Part shown: positions 1 through 8,740 of the stretch, in pieces
How positions within the stretch are numbered: the first letter of the stretch is position 1
Layout of the letters: every line of letters begins with the position of its first letter
Assembly (NCBI GenBank): GCA_035651715.1
Contig: DASRFD010000150.1
Coordinates: 174,657-238,656, forward strand
Direction: 5' to 3'
Source of the DNA: Nevskia sp035651715
GTDB lineage: Bacteria > Pseudomonadota > Gammaproteobacteria > Nevskiales > Nevskiaceae
Length of the DNA stretch: 64,000 nucleotides
The notes under the pieces: model-generated
What the model saw: only the letters and a program-made list of their open reading frames with translations
Database searches by the model: none
Told to the model about the DNA's origin: nothing
Made by a program: the position numbers and the translations under genes

Positions 1-2
1 CC

Positions 3-1232
3 GCCGACCCGATGGCGCCGGGCATCGACTTCCCGGCGCCCGGCCGCATTTTCCGCAACGACGCCTACGCCTGGGCGCTGGCGGCGCAGTCCGCCGACGG
101 CGGCAGCGGCCGCGACGCGGCGGCCTGGCAGGCGCTGGATCGCAAGTGGTACCGCAGCGGCGCGCCCTACCGCGACTACGACCGCATGGCCGGCGCCCAC
201 AACCACGCCTTCCAGGAGTGGCTGGCGCACCCGAGCTACGACCGCTGGTGGCAGAAGCTCATCCCCTACGGCAAGCAGTTCGCCCGCATCGACGTGCCGG
301 TGCTGAGCATCGGCGGCTACTACGCCGGCGGCCAGGCCGGCGCGCTGTACTACTTCGGCGAGCACCTGCGCTACAAGCCCGACGCGGACCACAACCTGCT
401 GCTGGGGCCCTGGGCGCAGGACGCCGCTCGCGGCGGCCCGCCGCCGATCCTGCGCGGCTACACCCTGGACCCGGCGGCGCTGCCGGACCTGCGCGAGCTG
501 CGCCTGCGCTGGTTCGACCACGTGTTCCGCAACGGCCCGCTGCCGCCGCCGTTGAACGACCGGGTCAGCTACGAGCTGATGGGCGCCGACGAGTGGCGCC
601 ACGCCGCTTCATTGCAGAGCGGCGCGCTGCGCTTTTACCTCGACCCCGCCGGCGGCGAGCGCCACCGCCTCAGCGCGGCGGTCCCGCCGGACTCCGCCTA
701 CACCAGCCTGGTGGTCAACCTCGCCGACCGCCGCGACGCCGACCCGCCGCCGCGCGGCAATCTCGCCGGCCGCATTCCGCCGCCGCGCGACGGCCTGGCC
801 TTCGCCAGCGAGCCGCTGGCGCAGCCGCTGGAACTGGGCGGGAGCCTGGGCGGCCAGCTCGACTTCATGCTCAACCGCCAGGATGTGGACCTGAGCCTGA
901 CGCTCTACGAGCAGCTCGCCGACGGCAGCGGCCTGCAGCTCGCCGCGCCCTGCGAATTCCGCGGCAGCTATGCCGGCGATCGCAGCCAGCGCCACATGCT
1001 GCTCGCCGGCGTGCGCCAGCAGCTGCCGTTCCGCTGCGAGCAGTGGCTGGGACGGCGGGTCCAGGCCGGCAGCCGCCTGGTGCTGCACCTCGAAGTGCTG
1101 AAGCGGCCGGACCGGCAGATCAACTACGGCGGCGGCGGCGAAGTCAGCGGCGAGGCGCTGGAATACGTGCTGCACCACATCAAGCTGCGCTGGTACGGCG
1201 GCAGCTATATCGAACTGCCGGTGCGGAGGTAG
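3..1232 (+). CDS. CocE/NonD family hydrolase, 3' part only
   Basis: The reading frame is open from the first bases of the window, so the gene starts upstream and only the last 410 or so residues are visible. The part seen corresponds to the end of the alpha/beta-hydrolase domain (VPVLSIGGYYAGGQ, then a DHNLLLGPWAQD segment placed where the family carries its GPW...H element) followed by the jelly-roll X-Pro dipeptidyl-peptidase C-terminal domain. Relatives are serine hydrolases of the CocE/glutaryl-7-ACA acylase group acting on esters or amides. The GxSxG nucleophile would lie upstream of the window and cannot be checked. The canonical catalytic His after GPW is not obvious here (GPWAQDAARGG), so activity is not certain. 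Confidence 0.75.
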   Translation, partial: ADPMAPGIDFPAPGRIFRNDAYAWALAAQSADGGSGRDAAAWQALDRKWYRSGAPYRDYDRMAGAHNHAFQEWLAHPSYDRWWQKLIPYGKQFARIDVPVLSIGGYYAGGQAGALYYFGEHLRYKPDADHNLLLGPWAQDAARGGPPPILRGYTLDPAALPDLRELRLRWFDHVFRNGPLPPPLNDRVSYELMGADEWRHAASLQSGALRFYLDPAGGERHRLSAAVPPDSAYTSLVVNLADRRDADPPPRGNLAGRIPPPRDGLAFASEPLAQPLELGGSLGGQLDFMLNRQDVDLSLTLYEQLADGSGLQLAAPCEFRGSYAGDRSQRHMLLAGVRQQLPFRCEQWLGRRVQAGSRLVLHLEVLKRPDRQINYGGGGEVSGEALEYVLHHIKLRWYGGSYIELPVRR

Positions 1233-1243
1233 CGTCCTGGCGC

Positions 1244-1271
1244 GTCATCCCTGGCGGCGCGCAGGGATGAC
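1244..1271. repeat. palindromic element, 10-bp perfect stem
   Basis: GTCATCCCTG and CAGGGATGAC flank an 8-base loop between two convergent genes. No T-run follows, so it is not a classical intrinsic terminator. Its GTCATCCC...GGGATGAC edges match the dispersed GTCATTCC/GGAATGAC-type palindromes common in proteobacterial intergenic regions and seen again at 41445 and 56226-56362 in this window. It may still act as a transcript 3' end for both genes. Confidence 0.6.
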
Positions 1272-1307
1272 ACGTGACGAAAAGGATCCGGCGCCGCGGC
1301 AAGGCGC

Positions 1308-3098
1308 TCAGCCCCCCGCCGGCGCCTGCTGCACCCGGTATACCGGATACAGATCCAGCCGCTCGTCCCACGACGGCGAGCGGCGGTAGAAGAAGTCGAG
1401 CCGCGCCTGCGGGTCCTGGGCGAACTTCTCGTCGCCGTCGAGCTTGTCGCGGAACTCCCGCGCCAGCGCCGGATCGCCGGCCAGCATCTGCTGCGCCACC
1501 TGCTCGGCGACGTAGGGTTCCATGTACTCCTTCTGCTCGAAAGCGCGGTTGAAGAAGCCCCAGGCGGCGAAGGAATCCGAGGCCAGCGGCTCGAACAGCG
1601 CCAGCACCAGGCGCGCCTCGGGCTGGGCCAGCGGCACGTAGAGCGAGCCGGGCGGCACCTCGCGCGTCTCGGCCTTCCATTCGCCCTTGAGCTCCGGCAT
1701 GGTGCGGCCTTCGAACGGCGGCTTGGACAGGTCGGCCGCGGTGGCGCGGAAGGTCTCCACCTGGAGCCTGCCCGGCGGCGTGTCGAGCCGGCGGAAGCCG
1801 ATGCCGTGCAGGGCCAGCTTCTGGCCGATCTCCGCGGCCCAGGCCGCCGGCACGATGTAGCCGGCCTTGGGCGCGCGCACCACCAGGCTCGGCTTGACCG
1901 TGTCCTTCAGCGGCACGCGCCAGACTTCGGGCTTGCCCGTGTCGTAGCGCGTGACCAGGCCGCCGGAAACGGCGGAGGGTTCGCGCACATAGGCGTAGCC
2001 CAGGAAGTCGATGGTGCGCACGTGCTCGCCCGAGGCGAAGTTCAGCGGCACCTGCTCGCCGCCGAGCCGGGCCGCGCGTTCGTCGGCGCGCTGCGCCGTG
2101 CGCATCCACGCCGGGCCGCTCGTGGCGACCTGCTCGGCCAGCGCGACGATGGTGTTGCGGGTGGTGCGCACGCGCGTGGCGTAATCCTTCCAGGAGTGCG
2201 TCTCCACCAGCATGCCGAGCCGGTTGCGCAGGCCCCAGTAGCCGTGCGAGAAGCGCGGCGGCACCACCTGCACCTCGAAGCCGGAGGCCGGATCGTCGGT
2301 GCGCGCGAAGCTCGGATAGAAGTCCAGCGGCAGCGAGCCGGCGGCGGTGAGCCGCCTGATGGTCTCCTTCTGCATCGCCGCCGCGGCCTCGCGCAGGCCG
2401 CTGTCGCCGTCGTACAGCGGCTCCACCGTGAGCGAGACGTCGTGGCGGAAGTTGGCGCCGTCGGTCACGTGCAGGTCGGCGTAGACGATCGGGTCCCACT
2501 GGTCGAGCAGGCGCAGCATCGCCTGCATCTCCGGCGCGTCGGCCTTGGTGTAGTCGCGGTTGAGGTTGAGGTTCTGCGCGGTGGTGCGCCAGCCCATCTC
2601 CTCCGGCCCGACCTGGTTGGGCCGGTTCCAATGGCCGAAGCGCTCGTGGCCGTCGACGTTGAACACCGGCACGAACACGACCACTTCCTTGTCCAGCGCC
2701 TTCGGCGCCGCCGTGCCTTGCAGCATCTCGCGCAGCGCGAGGAAGCCGGCGTCCTTGCCGTCGATCTCGCCGGCGTGGATGCCGCCCTGCACCAGGAACA
2801 CCGGCAGCCCGCGCTGGCGCGCCACCTCGGGGGTGAGCGCGCCGCTGCGGCTGACGCTCAGCGCCAGCATCGGCCGGCCTTCCGGCGAGCGGCCGAATTC
2901 GAAGCAGCGCACCGCCTCGGGCCAGGCCTGCTGGTAGGCCTGGCACAGGCGCTCGACCTCGGCGTAGCGGCCGGTCTGGCGGTAGCCGGTCTGCTCGGCC
3001 AGGGTGGCGAGGGCAGCGGGCGGCGCGTCGGCCTGGGCCAGGACGGAGCATGCAAGCAGCAGGCCCGGCAGATACCGGGCGAAACGGGCATGGGTCAT
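1308..3098 (-). CDS. M14 family zinc carboxypeptidase, secreted
   Basis: A 596-residue protein with an N-terminal signal peptide (hydrophobic PGLLLACSVLAQADA ending near residue 24). The peptidase M14 zinc motif HxxE is HAGE at residues 108-111 (GGIHAGEIDGKD); the third ligand is in ADLHVTDG, and the catalytic glutamate is in LVETHSWKDY. M14 enzymes remove C-terminal residues from peptides or cell-wall stems. The export signal places it in the periplasm or outside the cell. The long C-terminal part after the catalytic Glu has no recognised domain and may be a substrate-specific extension. It is transcribed from its own start 79 bases after the end of the upstream small gene, and converges with the hydrolase on the other strand. 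Confidence 0.85.
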   Translation of the reverse strand: MTHARFARYLPGLLLACSVLAQADAPPAALATLAEQTGYRQTGRYAEVERLCQAYQQAWPEAVRCFEFGRSPEGRPMLALSVSRSGALTPEVARQRGLPVFLVQGGIHAGEIDGKDAGFLALREMLQGTAAPKALDKEVVVFVPVFNVDGHERFGHWNRPNQVGPEEMGWRTTAQNLNLNRDYTKADAPEMQAMLRLLDQWDPIVYADLHVTDGANFRHDVSLTVEPLYDGDSGLREAAAAMQKETIRRLTAAGSLPLDFYPSFARTDDPASGFEVQVVPPRFSHGYWGLRNRLGMLVETHSWKDYATRVRTTRNTIVALAEQVATSGPAWMRTAQRADERAARLGGEQVPLNFASGEHVRTIDFLGYAYVREPSAVSGGLVTRYDTGKPEVWRVPLKDTVKPSLVVRAPKAGYIVPAAWAAEIGQKLALHGIGFRRLDTPPGRLQVETFRATAADLSKPPFEGRTMPELKGEWKAETREVPPGSLYVPLAQPEARLVLALFEPLASDSFAAWGFFNRAFEQKEYMEPYVAEQVAQQMLAGDPALAREFRDKLDGDEKFAQDPQARLDFFYRRSPSWDERLDLYPVYRVQQAPAGG

Positions 3099-3177
3099 GA
3101 TGAGACGGGGTTATTGGTATGGCGCCAGCCTAGCCGCGGCTTGCGCAAAAGTCAGCACGCTTCGTCCCAGGCCCGGC

Positions 3178-3768
3178 TCAGGCGCGGCGCTCCTCCGGCA
3201 AAGGCTGCGGCTCGCGCACGAAGCCCAGGCGCGCCGGCGCCTCGGCGCGGTCCAGCCGTGTCAATGGCAGCAGCCTGTCAGCGAGGCGCAGGCGCAGCGC
3301 CGTGGCGCTGCCCGAGGGCAGCGCCAGTGCCGCGGCCAGCTGCGCTTCATCGAGGGCGCCCTGCGCAGTGCACAGCCGCTGCAATGCCCAGTCCAGGTCG
3401 GCGTCGGCCAGCGCGCCGGGGCCCAGGTCGGTCTGCAGCAGCAGGCCGCCGTCCTCGTCCAGCCAGGCGGCCGCCACCTCCCGCACCGGCGCCCCGGTGT
3501 GCGCGGTGAGCGTATCGCCCTCGGCGGGCGCGCGCAGCAGCAGCGGCGCGTGCGCCAGCGCCACGTAGCCGCGTTGCGGGCCGTTCTGGAAATACCAGCG
3601 GCCATGGGCGTCGGCGGCGTAGTTGCGGTTGATGGTCTCGACGATCTGCGGCCGGCTGATGATCTCGCCGCGGATCAGCCAGCGGCCGCGCCGGTCCAGG
3701 CCGAGCCAGCCGAACAGGGCCGGCACGTTCGGCCAGCGCGCCAGCGCGCGATGTACCCAGTCTTCCAT
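3178..3768 (-). CDS. conserved uncharacterised protein (DUF2946-range family, number uncertain)
   Basis: About 196 residues, starting MEDWVHRALARWPNVPALFGWLGLD. Proteins with this WPNVPALFGWL...GRWYFQNGPQRGYVAL pattern are widespread in Pseudomonas, Xanthomonas and relatives as a DUF family; I cannot fix the number. There is no signal peptide and no membrane segment, so it is presumably cytosolic. The start is set at MEDW because relatives begin near there; the frame stays open for 22 more codons (to 3834), which are made of the 21-base CATGG repeats described separately. It is divergent from egtB with about 220 bases between. No function can be given. Confidence 0.6.
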   Translation of the reverse strand: MEDWVHRALARWPNVPALFGWLGLDRRGRWLIRGEIISRPQIVETINRNYAADAHGRWYFQNGPQRGYVALAHAPLLLRAPAEGDTLTAHTGAPVREVAAAWLDEDGGLLLQTDLGPGALADADLDWALQRLCTAQGALDEAQLAAALALPSGSATALRLRLADRLLPLTRLDRAEAPARLGFVREPQPLPEERRA

Positions 3769-3782
3769 TGAAACCATGATAA

Positions 3783-3845
3783 CCGCCCGCATGGTCCCCG
3801 TACGCCCGGGCATGGCGATCGTACGGCCGGACATGGTGGCGTCAT
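3783..3845. repeat. three 21-bp direct repeats with CATGG core
   Basis: The pentamer CATGG occurs at 3790, 3811 and 3832, exactly 21 bases apart, inside units reading CCGCCCGCATGG, GCCCGGGCATGG and GGCCGGACATGG. A weaker fourth unit (CCGGCCGGACCTATG) follows. The block lies in the divergent spacer between the small conserved gene and egtB. The 21-base period equals two helical turns and would put binding sites on one face of the DNA, as in an operator array. It could instead be the coding start of the minus-strand gene, where it would give a 7-residue repeat. Confidence 0.5.
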
Positions 3846-3992
3846 CCGGCCGGACCTATGATCCGCCCGAACCCGACCCCGCCGCGGGTGGTCCCAGGAT
3901 TGGATCGACGCGGCACCGACAGGGGATGAGGATGGTCGAAGCGACATGGAACGGCGTGGCGCCGGCCGAGTCCGGCCGGACGGTGGCTTAGC

Positions 3993-5246
3993 GTGACCTC
4001 GAGCCATCCGGAGGTGCCGCCGGCCGTGGTGGCCGCCGATCTGCGCGCGCGCTACCGCCAGGTGCGGGCGCAGACCGAGGCCTTGGCCGAGCCGCTGTCG
4101 GCGGAGGACCAGGTGCTGCAGTCGATGCCGGACGCCAGCCCCGCCAAGTGGCACCGCGCCCATACCAGCTGGTTCTTCGAAACCTTCCTGCTGCAGCCGC
4201 AGCTGGCCGGCTACAAGCCGTTCCACCCGGGCTACGGCTACCTGTTCAATTCCTATTACGAGGCGATCGGCGAGCGCGTGGCGCGGCCGCGCCGCGGCAT
4301 GCTCAGCCGGCCGTCCTGCGACGAGATCGCGGCTTACCGCGCGCATGTCGACCAGGCGATGCTGCAATTGCTGGAGCGCGGCACGCCCGCCGTGCAGGCC
4401 CTGGTCGAGCTGGGCCTGAACCACGAGCAGCAGCACCAGGAGCTGCTGCTCACCGACATCAAGCACGCCTTTTCCGGCAATCCGCTGCGGCCGGCCTACG
4501 CCGCCGCGCCGGAAGCCGGGCCGGGCGCCGCGCCGCCGCTGCGCTGGCACGACATCCCGCGCGGCATCCATGCGGTCGGCCACCGCGGCACCGGCTTTCA
4601 TTTCGACAACGAGGGCCCGGCGCACGAAGTGCTGTTGTCCGGCTGCCGCATCGCCAGCCGCCCGGTGAGCGTCGGCGAATACCTGGAGTTCGTCGCCGAC
4701 GGCGGCTACCGCCGCGCCGGGCTATGGCTGTCCGACGGCTGGGCGAAGGTGTGCGAGGAAGGCTGGAACGCGCCGCTGTACTGGGAGCGCACCGGCCACG
4801 ACTGGACCTGCTACACCCTGCACGGCCCGCGTCCGCTGTGCGCCGACGAGCCGGTGTGCCACGTCAGCTACTACGAGGCCTGCGCCTACGCCGCCTGGGC
4901 CGGCAAGCGCCTGCCGACCGAGCAGGAATGGGAAGTGGCGGCGCGGCAGGCCGGCGGCGATTTCACCTCCGCCGCGGCGGTGCGCCCGCATCCGGGCGCG
5001 CTGCGCGAAGGCTTCACTCAGGAGGTGTGGGAGTGGACCGGCAGCGCCTACCTGCCCTATCCCGGCTTCCGCCCCGCCGCCGGCGCGGTGGGCGAGTACA
5101 ACGGCAAGTTCATGGTCAACCAGATGGTGCTGCGCGGCCGCTCCTGCGCCACGCCGCCGGGGCACTCGCGGCCCAGCTACCGCAATTTCTTCGGGCCGGC
5201 CGCGCGCTGGCAGTTCAGCGGGTTCCGGCTCGCGGAGGACGCATAA
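3993..5246 (+). CDS. egtB: ergothioneine biosynthesis protein EgtB (iron-dependent sulfoxide synthase)
   Basis: A 417-residue protein starting with GTG. The N-terminal DinB-like domain carries the iron-binding histidines: WHRAH near residues 53-57 and HEQQHQE at 144-150 (HxxxHxE). The C-terminal formylglycine-enzyme-like fold runs from about residue 185 to the end, with EVWEWTGSAYLPYPGF and NGKFMVNQMVLRGRS. EgtB joins a cysteine-type thiol to N-alpha-trimethylhistidine (hercynine) with oxygen, on the way to ergothioneine. Its stop codon abuts the start of egtD, so the two form an operon. No egtA, egtC or egtE is nearby, which is usual for proteobacteria. Confidence 0.93.
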   Translation: MTSSHPEVPPAVVAADLRARYRQVRAQTEALAEPLSAEDQVLQSMPDASPAKWHRAHTSWFFETFLLQPQLAGYKPFHPGYGYLFNSYYEAIGERVARPRRGMLSRPSCDEIAAYRAHVDQAMLQLLERGTPAVQALVELGLNHEQQHQELLLTDIKHAFSGNPLRPAYAAAPEAGPGAAPPLRWHDIPRGIHAVGHRGTGFHFDNEGPAHEVLLSGCRIASRPVSVGEYLEFVADGGYRRAGLWLSDGWAKVCEEGWNAPLYWERTGHDWTCYTLHGPRPLCADEPVCHVSYYEACAYAAWAGKRLPTEQEWEVAARQAGGDFTSAAAVRPHPGALREGFTQEVWEWTGSAYLPYPGFRPAAGAVGEYNGKFMVNQMVLRGRSCATPPGHSRPSYRNFFGPAARWQFSGFRLAEDA

Positions 5247-6230
5247 ATGGTCTCGGCACTCCCGCTGCAAGGCGTGCAGCACCTGCACGATCTCGAACCC
5301 ACCCGCGGCGAGTTCGAGCAGGCGGTGTTCGCCGGCCTGGCGCAGCCGCGCAAGAGCCTGCCCTGCAAGTTCTTCTACGACGCCGCCGGCTCGGCGCTGT
5401 TCGACCGCATCTGCGAGCTGCCGGAGTACTACCCGACCCGCACCGAGCTGGGCATCCTGCGCCGGCGCGCCGGCGAGATGGCGGCCCTGCTCGGCGCGGG
5501 CGCCGGCGTGGTCGAGTTCGGCTCCGGCTCGGCCGCCAAGGTCGGCCTGATCCTGGAGCAGCTGGAACAGCCCAGCCTGTACGTGCCGGTGGACATCTCG
5601 CGCGGCCACCTGCTGGCCGGCGCCGCGGCGCTGGCCCGCGCCTTCCCCGGCCTGCGCGTGGCGCCGGTGTGCGCCGACTACACCCAGGCGTTCGAGCTGC
5701 CGGCGGCGGCGCGCACGCTGCCGGGACGGCTGGCGGGCTTCTTCCCCGGCTCCACCATCGGCAACTTCACCCCGGGCGAGGCGCGCCGCTTCCTGGCCCA
5801 GACCCGCCGCACGCTCGGCCGCGGCGCGGTGATGATCGTCGGCGTGGACCTGCGCAAGGACGCCGCCGTCCTGGAGGCCGCCTACGACGACGCGGCCGGC
5901 GTCACCGCCGCCTTCAACCTCAACCTGCTCCAGCGCATCAACCGCGAGCTGGGCGGCAGCTTCGATCTCTCCGCCTTCCGCCATTGCGCGCGCTGGAACG
6001 CCGCCGAAAGCCGCGTCGAGATGCACCTGCTGAGCCGCCGCGCGCAGCGCGTGCGCATCGGCGCGCGGCACTTCGACTTCGCCGAGGGCGAGAGCATCCA
6101 CACCGAGAATTCGTACAAGTACACGCCGGAGGGCTTCCGCATGCTGGCCAGCGCCGCCGGCTACGAGCCGCTGGAGTGCTGGACCGATCCGCACCAGCTG
6201 TTCAGCGTGCACGCGCTGCAGGCGCGCTGA
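5247..6230 (+). CDS. egtD: L-histidine N-alpha-methyltransferase EgtD
   Basis: A 327-residue SAM-dependent methyltransferase that trimethylates histidine to hercynine, the substrate of EgtB. Family hallmarks are KSLPCKFFYDAAGSALFD and ICELPEYYPTRTE near residues 35-65, the SAM-binding segment VVEFGSGSAAKVGLIL near 90, and FPGSTIGNF near 168. The ATG begins on the base right after the egtB stop codon (TAA-ATG), so translation is probably coupled. Length is normal for the family (about 320). With EgtB it gives the cell a redox-buffering thiol-histidine. Confidence 0.93.
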   Translation: MVSALPLQGVQHLHDLEPTRGEFEQAVFAGLAQPRKSLPCKFFYDAAGSALFDRICELPEYYPTRTELGILRRRAGEMAALLGAGAGVVEFGSGSAAKVGLILEQLEQPSLYVPVDISRGHLLAGAAALARAFPGLRVAPVCADYTQAFELPAAARTLPGRLAGFFPGSTIGNFTPGEARRFLAQTRRTLGRGAVMIVGVDLRKDAAVLEAAYDDAAGVTAAFNLNLLQRINRELGGSFDLSAFRHCARWNAAESRVEMHLLSRRAQRVRIGARHFDFAEGESIHTENSYKYTPEGFRMLASAAGYEPLECWTDPHQLFSVHALQAR

Positions 6231-6258
6231 GGCAAGCCCAGGTCCGCTGCGGGTCGAG

Positions 6259-6286
6259 GGCGCCGCCCCGGTTTTTTCGCGGCGCC
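6259..6286 (+). terminator. hairpin after egtBD
   Basis: GGCGCCGC and GCGGCGCC form an 8-bp GC stem around a loop that contains six T residues. The T-run is inside the loop rather than after the stem, so this is at best a weak or factor-dependent terminator. It sits 28 bases after the egtD stop and about 80 bases before the next gene. Confidence 0.35.
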
Positions 6287-6352
6287 TCTCCCCACCCTCC
6301 CGCGCCAGCGGGAGATGAGCCCCCATTCAACCCGCGCGCCGCCGGTCACTGG

Positions 6353-6358
6353 CACAAT
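6353..6358 (+). promoter_or_regulatory. -10-like box for a possibly leaderless transcript
   Basis: TGG-CACAAT ends six bases before the ATG of the flavoprotein gene and there is no purine-rich Shine-Dalgarno. The match to TATAAT is weak (CACAAT), so this is the least convincing member of the set of close -10 boxes found in this window. Confidence 0.3.
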
Positions 6359-6364
6359 CGCGCC

Positions 6365-7543
6365 ATGCACTACGACGTGATCGTGATCGGCGGCGGCGCC
6401 GCCGGCCTGATGTGCGCCGCCGTGGCCGGACGGCGCGGGCGGAGCGTGCTGGTGGTCGAGCACGCCAACCGCGTCGGCAAGAAGATCCTGATGTCCGGCG
6501 GCGGCCGCTGCAATTTCACCAACCTGCACGCCACGCCGGAAAACTACCTCTCGGCCAACCCGCACTTCTGCAAGTCGGCGCTGGCGCGCTACACGCAGTG
6601 GGACTTCATCGCCCTGGTGGACCGGCACCGCATCGCCTGGCACGAGAAGGAGCTGGGCCAGCTGTTCTGCGACGAATCCTCCAAGCTGATCGTGCGCATG
6701 CTGCTCGACGAGTGCGAGTCCGCCGGCGTCCGCATCCAGACCGACTGCGCGGTGGAACAGGTGCGGCGCGAGGGCGAGGGCTTTGCCCTGGACACGGCGC
6801 GCGGCGCGCTCACCTGCGCCTCGCTGGTGGTGGCCAGCGGCGGCCTGTCGATCCCGAAGATGGGCGCCAGCGGCTTCGGCTACGAGCTGGCGCGGCAGTT
6901 CGGCCTGGCGATGCTGCCGACGCGCGCGGCCCTGGTGCCGCTGACCTTGAGCGGCCGCCACCTCGACGACTACGCCGACCTCAGCGGCCTGGGGCTGCCG
7001 GCGGTGACGGCGGAATGCGAGGGCCAGAGCTTCCGCGCCGGCTTCCTCATCACCCACCGCGGCCTCAGCGGCCCGGCGATCCTGCAGATCTCCTCCTACT
7101 GGGAGCCGGGCAAGGCGCTGCACCTGGACCTGCTGCCGGACCTGGACGCGGCTCAGGTGCTCGAGGCGCAGCAGCGCGAGCGTCCGGCGGCGGAATTGAA
7201 GACCGTGCTCGGCGACTGGTTCCCCAAGCGCCTGGCGCAGCGCCTGTGCGAGCTGCGCTTCGGCAACCGCCTGATGCGCCAGTACCACCCGGCCGAGCTG
7301 CGCGAGATCGGCGCCGCGCTGCAACGCTGGCCGGTGACCGCCAGCGGCACCGAAGGCTACCGCACCGCCGAGGTGACCCTGGGCGGCGTGGACACGCGCG
7401 AGCTGTCCTCCACCACGATGGAAGCGCGCCGGGTGCCGGGCCTGTATTTCATCGGCGAGGTGGTGGACGTGACCGGCCACCTCGGCGGCTACAACTTCCA
7501 GTGGGCCTGGGCCTCGGGGCACGCCGCCGGACAGGTGGCCTGA
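6365..7543 (+). CDS. HI0933/BaiN-like NAD(P)/FAD-dependent oxidoreductase
   Basis: 392 residues. The N-terminus is a dinucleotide-binding GGGAAG at residues 9-14 (MHYDVIVIGGGAAGLMCA), followed by NRVGKKILMSGGGRCNFTN, a hallmark of the HI0933/YhiN flavoprotein family. The C-terminus has the second FAD contact GLYFIGEVVDVTGHLGGYNFQWAWASG. Members are conserved cytosolic flavoproteins whose substrate is mostly unknown; clostridial BaiN acts on bile acids, which is not evidence for that role here. The ATG at 6365 is chosen because the flavin motif starts there; the frame is open far upstream only as a shadow of egtB and egtD. Confidence 0.88.
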   Translation: MHYDVIVIGGGAAGLMCAAVAGRRGRSVLVVEHANRVGKKILMSGGGRCNFTNLHATPENYLSANPHFCKSALARYTQWDFIALVDRHRIAWHEKELGQLFCDESSKLIVRMLLDECESAGVRIQTDCAVEQVRREGEGFALDTARGALTCASLVVASGGLSIPKMGASGFGYELARQFGLAMLPTRAALVPLTLSGRHLDDYADLSGLGLPAVTAECEGQSFRAGFLITHRGLSGPAILQISSYWEPGKALHLDLLPDLDAAQVLEAQQRERPAAELKTVLGDWFPKRLAQRLCELRFGNRLMRQYHPAELREIGAALQRWPVTASGTEGYRTAEVTLGGVDTRELSSTTMEARRVPGLYFIGEVVDVTGHLGGYNFQWAWASGHAAGQVA

Positions 7544-7584
7544 TGATTTCTGTGCACGCCGCTTGCCGCGCCAGCCGGGTGTTG

Positions 7585-7622
7585 CCGCCTGCAGGCGGTT
7601 GCGCCGCCTAATCCTTTAGGCG
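7585..7622. promoter_or_regulatory. two adjacent palindromes before the LysR gene
   Basis: CCGCCTGCAGGCGG (7585-7598) is a perfect palindrome. CGCCTAA-TCCT-TTAGGCG (7605-7622) is a 7-bp inverted repeat containing CTAAT, the core reported for the LysR-type regulator GcvA. They lie about 60-95 bases before the regulator start and could be an autoregulatory site; the first one could equally be part of the upstream gene's transcript end. Confidence 0.35.
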
Positions 7623-7681
7623 CATGGCGCCGGGAACCGGCGGCGGATTATCATGCCAGTTGAAAAAAGCTAAACCGTGCC

Positions 7682-8659
7682 GTGTCCTTCAACCGACTGC
7701 CACCGCTCAATGCACTGCGAGCCTTCGAGGCCGTGGCGCGCCACAAGAGCTTCCGCAAAGCCGCGGAGGAGCTGTTCGTCACCCCGGCGGCGCTGACCCA
7801 CCAGATCAAGGCGCTGGAGCAGCAGCTCGGCTTTGCCCTGTTCGAGCGGCTGCCGCGGCGCATCGAGCTGACCCCGGCGGCGCAGGCCGCGCTGCCGCGC
7901 TTCCAGCAGGGCTTCGAGGCCCTGGCGCAGGCGGTGGCGGAACTGCGCAACCACGGCCGCGCGCCGCACCTGACGGTGGGCGCCACGCCGACCTTCGTCT
8001 CGCGCTGGCTGATGCCGCGCCTGCAGCGCTTCCTGTCGCAGCACCCGGACGTGGACGTGCGCCTGGTGGCGAGCGGCCAGCTGATCAACGCCTCGGCCCG
8101 CGAGATCCGCTCCGAGGACGCCGCCGAGTCGACGGTGGACCCCGACATCGAGATCCGCTTCAACAACGGCCGCCCGCACGGCAACCACGTCGACCTGCTG
8201 TTCACCGTGGAAGTGGTGCCGATGTGCCATCCGCGCCTGCTGAAGGGGCCGCCGCCGCTGGCGAGGCCGGACGACCTGCGCCACCACACCCTGCTGCACG
8301 GCGACGCGCGCGTGGCCGACCGCACCCGCTCGGCCTGGGCGCGCTGGCTCAAGCGCGCCGGCATCACCGACGTGGACCCGCGCCGCGGCCTGCAGCTCGA
8401 CCACTCCACCCTGGCGCTAGAAGCCGCCGCCGACGGCCTGGGCGTGACCCTGGCGACGCCGCTGCTGGCGGCGGCGGAAATGGCCGAGGGCAAGGTCGCC
8501 GTGGCGTTCCCGCTGGCGCTGCCGCTGGATAACGCCTATTACTCGGTCGTCACCGACGCGGCGATGGCGCGCCCGGAAGTGGTGGCGTTCCGCGACTGGC
8601 TGCTGGACGAGGCCCTGCGCCAGGAGCCGGAGGCGCAGCCGGCGAAGGCGCCGGCCTGA
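7682..8659 (+). CDS. LysR-family transcriptional regulator, GcvA-like
   Basis: 325 residues, GTG start. Residues 7-65 are a typical LysR winged helix (LNALRAFEAVARHKSFRKAAEELFVTPAALTHQIKALEQ); the rest is a periplasmic-binding-like effector domain. The PPLNALRAFE start and sequence are of the GcvA/AmpR branch. Its target is not obvious: the neighbour downstream is convergent and encodes a lipid diphosphatase. The palindromes just upstream suggest self-regulation. Confidence 0.85.
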   Translation: MSFNRLPPLNALRAFEAVARHKSFRKAAEELFVTPAALTHQIKALEQQLGFALFERLPRRIELTPAAQAALPRFQQGFEALAQAVAELRNHGRAPHLTVGATPTFVSRWLMPRLQRFLSQHPDVDVRLVASGQLINASAREIRSEDAAESTVDPDIEIRFNNGRPHGNHVDLLFTVEVVPMCHPRLLKGPPPLARPDDLRHHTLLHGDARVADRTRSAWARWLKRAGITDVDPRRGLQLDHSTLALEAAADGLGVTLATPLLAAAEMAEGKVAVAFPLALPLDNAYYSVVTDAAMARPEVVAFRDWLLDEALRQEPEAQPAKAPA

Positions 8660-8740
8660 GCACGGCCGCCCTGGCTTCGCCCTTGCCGTCCTGAGCGCAG
8701 CGCTGGCGCCGGGGCCGGACTCTCCGCTGCTCCCGGGCCC

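Noticed and set aside
4148..6364. A very long frame running through egtB and egtD into the flavoprotein
   Set aside because: It is the high-GC shadow of the real genes: its sequence up to 6364 is Arg/Ala/Pro-rich with no domain, whereas egtB and egtD are clear in other frames.
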